In this document: positions 63,019 to 64,000 of the stretch, piece by piece
How the letters are laid out: each line of letters opens with the position of its first letter
Position numbering within the stretch: position 1 is the stretch's first letter
Source: Arthrobacter sp. Hiyo8
Lineage (GTDB): Bacteria > Actinomycetota > Actinomycetes > Actinomycetales > Micrococcaceae
DNA: 64,000 nt
Reading direction: 5' to 3'
Assembly (NCBI GenBank): GCA_001549895.1
Contig: AP014720.1
Span: 248,001-312,000, forward strand
Position numbers and translations under genes: made by a program
Notes under the pieces: generated by a model
The model's database searches: none
What the model was told of the DNA's origin: nothing
What the model saw: only the letters and a program-made list of their open reading frames with translations

Positions 63019-63417
63019 ATGGCAACCATCGACATCACCGAACAGAGCTTCGCCCAGGCCCTGGAGAACAACGGCATCGTTTTCGTTGACTTCTGGGCCG
63101 GCTGGTGCGGCCCGTGCCGCATGTTCGCCCCCATCTACGGCGCTGCCTCCGAACGGCACCCTGAAATCACCTTTGCCAAGGTCGACACCGAAGCCCAACA
63201 AGGCCTCGCCGCGGCCGCCGGGATCACTGCCATCCCGACCCTGATGGCCTTCCGCAACAAATCCCTGGTCTTCTCCCAGCCCGGCGCGCTCAACGCCACA
63301 GGACTGGAAGAAGTGATCCAGGAGGTAAAAAACCTCGACATGGCACGCCTCCGGGCCAGGACGCACCGCAGCAGAGCTGAAACCAGGCAGCAGCACGGCA
63401 CACATCCCCGGCCTTGA
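63019..63417 (+). CDS. Thioredoxin
   Basis: Intact. ATG 63019 is preferred over ATG 62971, since [11 protein letters not shown] is the usual thioredoxin start and AAGGA lies 14 bases before it. Active site [10 protein letters not shown], cis-Pro A-I-P-T-L-M. The last 25 residues are an unusual basic tail ([10 protein letters not shown]). Reduces persulfides or oxidised enzymes of the operon. Confidence 0.88.
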   Translation: MATIDITEQSFAQALENNGIVFVDFWAGWCGPCRMFAPIYGAASERHPEITFAKVDTEAQQGLAAAAGITAIPTLMAFRNKSLVFSQPGALNATGLEEVIQEVKNLDMARLRARTHRSRAETRQQHGTHPRP

Positions 63418-63435
63418 AATACCCTATGGGGTATT
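63418..63435. promoter_or_regulatory. Third CsoR/CstR-type operator
   Basis: AATACCCTATGGGGTATT, nearly palindromic and similar to the two sites at 60.77-60.80 kb, right after the thioredoxin stop and 65 bases before the dioxygenase gene. Confidence 0.75.
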
Positions 63436-63499
63436 ACTGTTTTCTTTAGAACACGGGGAACACATCCCCTCCACCCGCTTTTCAGAAGGAGAGCACCAG

Positions 63500-64000
63500 A
63501 TGCTTATCGAGCGCATTTACGATGAAGACCTCGCCCAGGCCAGCTACCTGATCGGCTGCCAGGCCAAGGGTGAGGCCGTTGTGGTGGACAGCCGCCGCGA
63601 CATCGCGGTGTACCAGGATCTCGCCGCAAGGAACGGCATGAAGATCGTGGCCGTCACCGAAACCCACATCCACGCCGACTACCTTTCCGGCACCCGCGAA
63701 CTTGCCGCTGCCACGGGCGCGAAGATCTACGTCTCCGGCGAGGGCGGCCCGGACTGGCAGTACGAATTCGACGGCGAGCGGCTGTACGACGGCGATGTGA
63801 TCGCCCTGGGCAACATCAGTGTCCAGGCAGTGCACACACCGGGCCACACCCCCGAGCATCTGTCCTTCCTGGTCACGGACGGCGCGTTCAGCGACCAGCC
63901 CGGCTACCTGCTCTCGGGTGACTTCGTCTTCTCCGGCGACCTGGGCCGCCCGGATCTGCTTGATGAGGCAGCCGGCGGCGTCGACACCCGTTTCCTCGGG
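63500..64000 (+). CDS. Persulfide dioxygenase (CstB/ETHE1-like), 3' partial
   Basis: ATG 63500 with AGAAGGAGAG upstream; the gene runs off the window. A metallo-beta-lactamase fold with [10 protein letters not shown] (metal site), [10 protein letters not shown], and [14 protein letters not shown]. This is the persulfide dioxygenase pattern, oxidising glutathione or other persulfides to sulfite. Any C-terminal rhodanese domain, as in CstB, lies outside the window. Confidence 0.9.
   Translation, partial: MLIERIYDEDLAQASYLIGCQAKGEAVVVDSRRDIAVYQDLAARNGMKIVAVTETHIHADYLSGTRELAAATGAKIYVSGEGGPDWQYEFDGERLYDGDVIALGNISVQAVHTPGHTPEHLSFLVTDGAFSDQPGYLLSGDFVFSGDLGRPDLLDEAAGGVDTRFLG

Overview
The window looks like an accessory region of a high-GC actinobacterium, most likely a mobilizable plasmid or integrated mobile element from the Arthrobacter/Pseudarthrobacter group (inference from GC-rich coding, a KfrA-like plasmid protein, MobC and relaxase genes, and actinobacterial mobile elements). 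I found no replication initiator, no partition ATPase, and no rRNA or tRNA gene.

Layout. 1-4.8 kb: an alpha/beta hydrolase overlapping one very large caspase-NACHT-WD40 gene. 5.3-6.5 kb: a zeta-type toxin with a helix-turn-helix partner. 6.7-12.9 kb: a three-gene operon (unknown protein, XRE/ImmA peptidase, SF1 helicase) divergent from a membrane protein with a channel-like segment. 13-15.2 kb: a NatAB-like ABC exporter. 15.3-21.7 kb: a nucleotidyltransferase-like gene, then a Tn3-type transposase split by an IS3-family element whose orfA is itself split by a group II intron. 22-26.4 kb: an ACT-domain/racemase operon and a secreted S53 peptidase. 26.4-30.5 kb: transposase remnants, a serine recombinase and a YhcG-type nuclease. 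30.5-40.7 kb: the mobilization backbone (relaxase accessory protein, relaxase, MobC, candidate oriT, a giant methyltransferase-helicase, a resolvase). 41-46.3 kb: a second defence-like island (AbiJ/Abi-C protein, lipoprotein-like protein, trypsin-like peptidase, DUF3644 protein, unknowns). 46.4-51.6 kb: plasmid maintenance (duplicated small DNA-binding gene, KfrA with a perfect operator palindrome, SSB, NrdH-like redoxin) plus an IS110. 52-53.8 kb: an IS30. 54-59.8 kb: three overlapping tyrosine recombinases and a small helical protein (RIT-like). 60-64 kb: a persulfide/sulfide detoxification locus with CsoR/CstR-type operators.

A strong technical signal runs through the window. More than fifty genes or gene segments are broken by single-base shifts, and nearly every one is repaired by restoring one G or C in a G/C run. 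Lower-GC genes are intact. I therefore read most broken genes as single genes damaged by assembly or sequencing deletions, not as real pseudogenes, and give merged coordinates. The nested transposons, the gap in the Tn3 transposase, and the deleted second copy of the nucleotidyltransferase-like gene cannot be explained this way.

How the parts work together (inference). The two low-GC islands carry NTPases, peptidases, an Abi protein and a toxin-antitoxin pair typical of anti-phage or programmed-death functions. The relaxase, MobC and methyltransferase-helicase suit transfer and evasion of restriction. The window ends in a self-contained sulfur-stress operon. The best candidates for undescribed biology are the hydrolase/caspase-NACHT-WD40 pair, the helicase/ImmA/unknown operon, and the peptidase/DUF3644 island.
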